Below, one piece after another: positions 63,979 through 64,000 of a stretch of DNA of 64,000 nt. How positions within the stretch are numbered: the stretch's first letter is position 1; every line of letters begins with the position of its first letter. The notes under the pieces are model-generated. The model was not told the DNA's origin, made no database searches, and was given only the letters and a program-made list of their open reading frames with translations. The stretch spans positions 78,467,843-78,531,842 of the forward strand of contig CM075862.1 in the NCBI GenBank assembly GCA_037975125.1. The letters run 5' to 3'. The position numbers and the translations under genes are program-made. Source of the DNA: Latrodectus hesperus (taxonomy: Eukaryota > Arthropoda > Arachnida > Araneae > Theridiidae).

Positions 63979-64000
63979 TTCTTCTTTCCTTCTGTTTGCT

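Larger units (their letters stand above)
60420..64000 (-). mobile_element. RNase H-bearing non-LTR retrotransposon (I/Jockey-type), 5' end outside window
   Basis: GC-richer than the flanks. On the minus strand it contains, in order from the window edge: endonuclease (63978-63358), reverse transcriptase (63028-about 61600), RNase H (61394-60697) and a Cys-rich C-terminal piece (near 60650-60590, CPLCRGHQ). A 3' UTR runs to about 60420. Stops and frame shifts break the polyprotein. An RNase H domain argues for the I group rather than true jockey. The element continues beyond 64000. Confidence 0.9.

Overview
The window is AT-rich, repeat-laden animal nuclear DNA with long introns and GT-AG splice sites. 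The mixture of Tc1, Tigger, mariner and Harbinger elements, RNase H-bearing LINEs and Pol III-derived SINEs suggests an arachnid, most likely a spider. That placement is an inference; no species-diagnostic gene is present.

Three host genes are visible. (1) A complete heterotrimeric G-protein beta subunit gene (Gbeta1-4 class, 340 codons, eight coding exons, all frames and splice sites intact) lies on the minus strand from 48447 down to 28161. (2) The last three coding exons of a diverged Gbeta paralog lie on the plus strand at 9033-9104, 20229-20445 and 23801-23907. They have the same exon lengths and phases as exons 6-8 of the complete gene, and the two genes are arranged tail to tail. (3) CLYBL, a mitochondrial citramalyl-CoA lyase, is an intron-less plus-strand gene at 51404-52417. 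It is divergent from Gbeta1 across a short shared promoter interval.

Region by region: 1-9 kb is an accessory cluster with RTE-like LINE 3' ends, a Tc1 element and six SINEs, five or six with recognisable target-site duplications. One SINE has a 5S-rRNA-like head and another a tRNA-like head on the same tail. 9-24 kb is the paralogous Gbeta tail; its introns hold a Tigger nested in a Tc1 relic, a second Tigger with a nested inverted-repeat element, a LINE fragment, and a PIF/Harbinger element that split an older SINE. 24-28 kb is the convergent intergenic/3'-UTR region with a hairpin and an inverted-repeat element. 28-48 kb is Gbeta1, whose introns hold several LINE fragments, SINE remnants and three TA-rich microsatellites. 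48.5-51.4 kb is the presumed Gbeta1 5' intron, a candidate non-coding first exon and the divergent promoter. 52.5-60.4 kb is AT-rich intergenic DNA with one mariner. 60.4-64 kb is a decayed LINE with endonuclease, reverse transcriptase and RNase H, running off the window edge.

Functionally, Gbeta1 would pair with a Ggamma in GPCR signalling and CLYBL acts in mitochondrial C5 metabolism; no functional link between them is implied beyond the shared promoter interval. No wholly new system was identified. The most interesting signals are the inverted Gbeta pair, the intron-less CLYBL, the SINE head exchange and the nested insertions.
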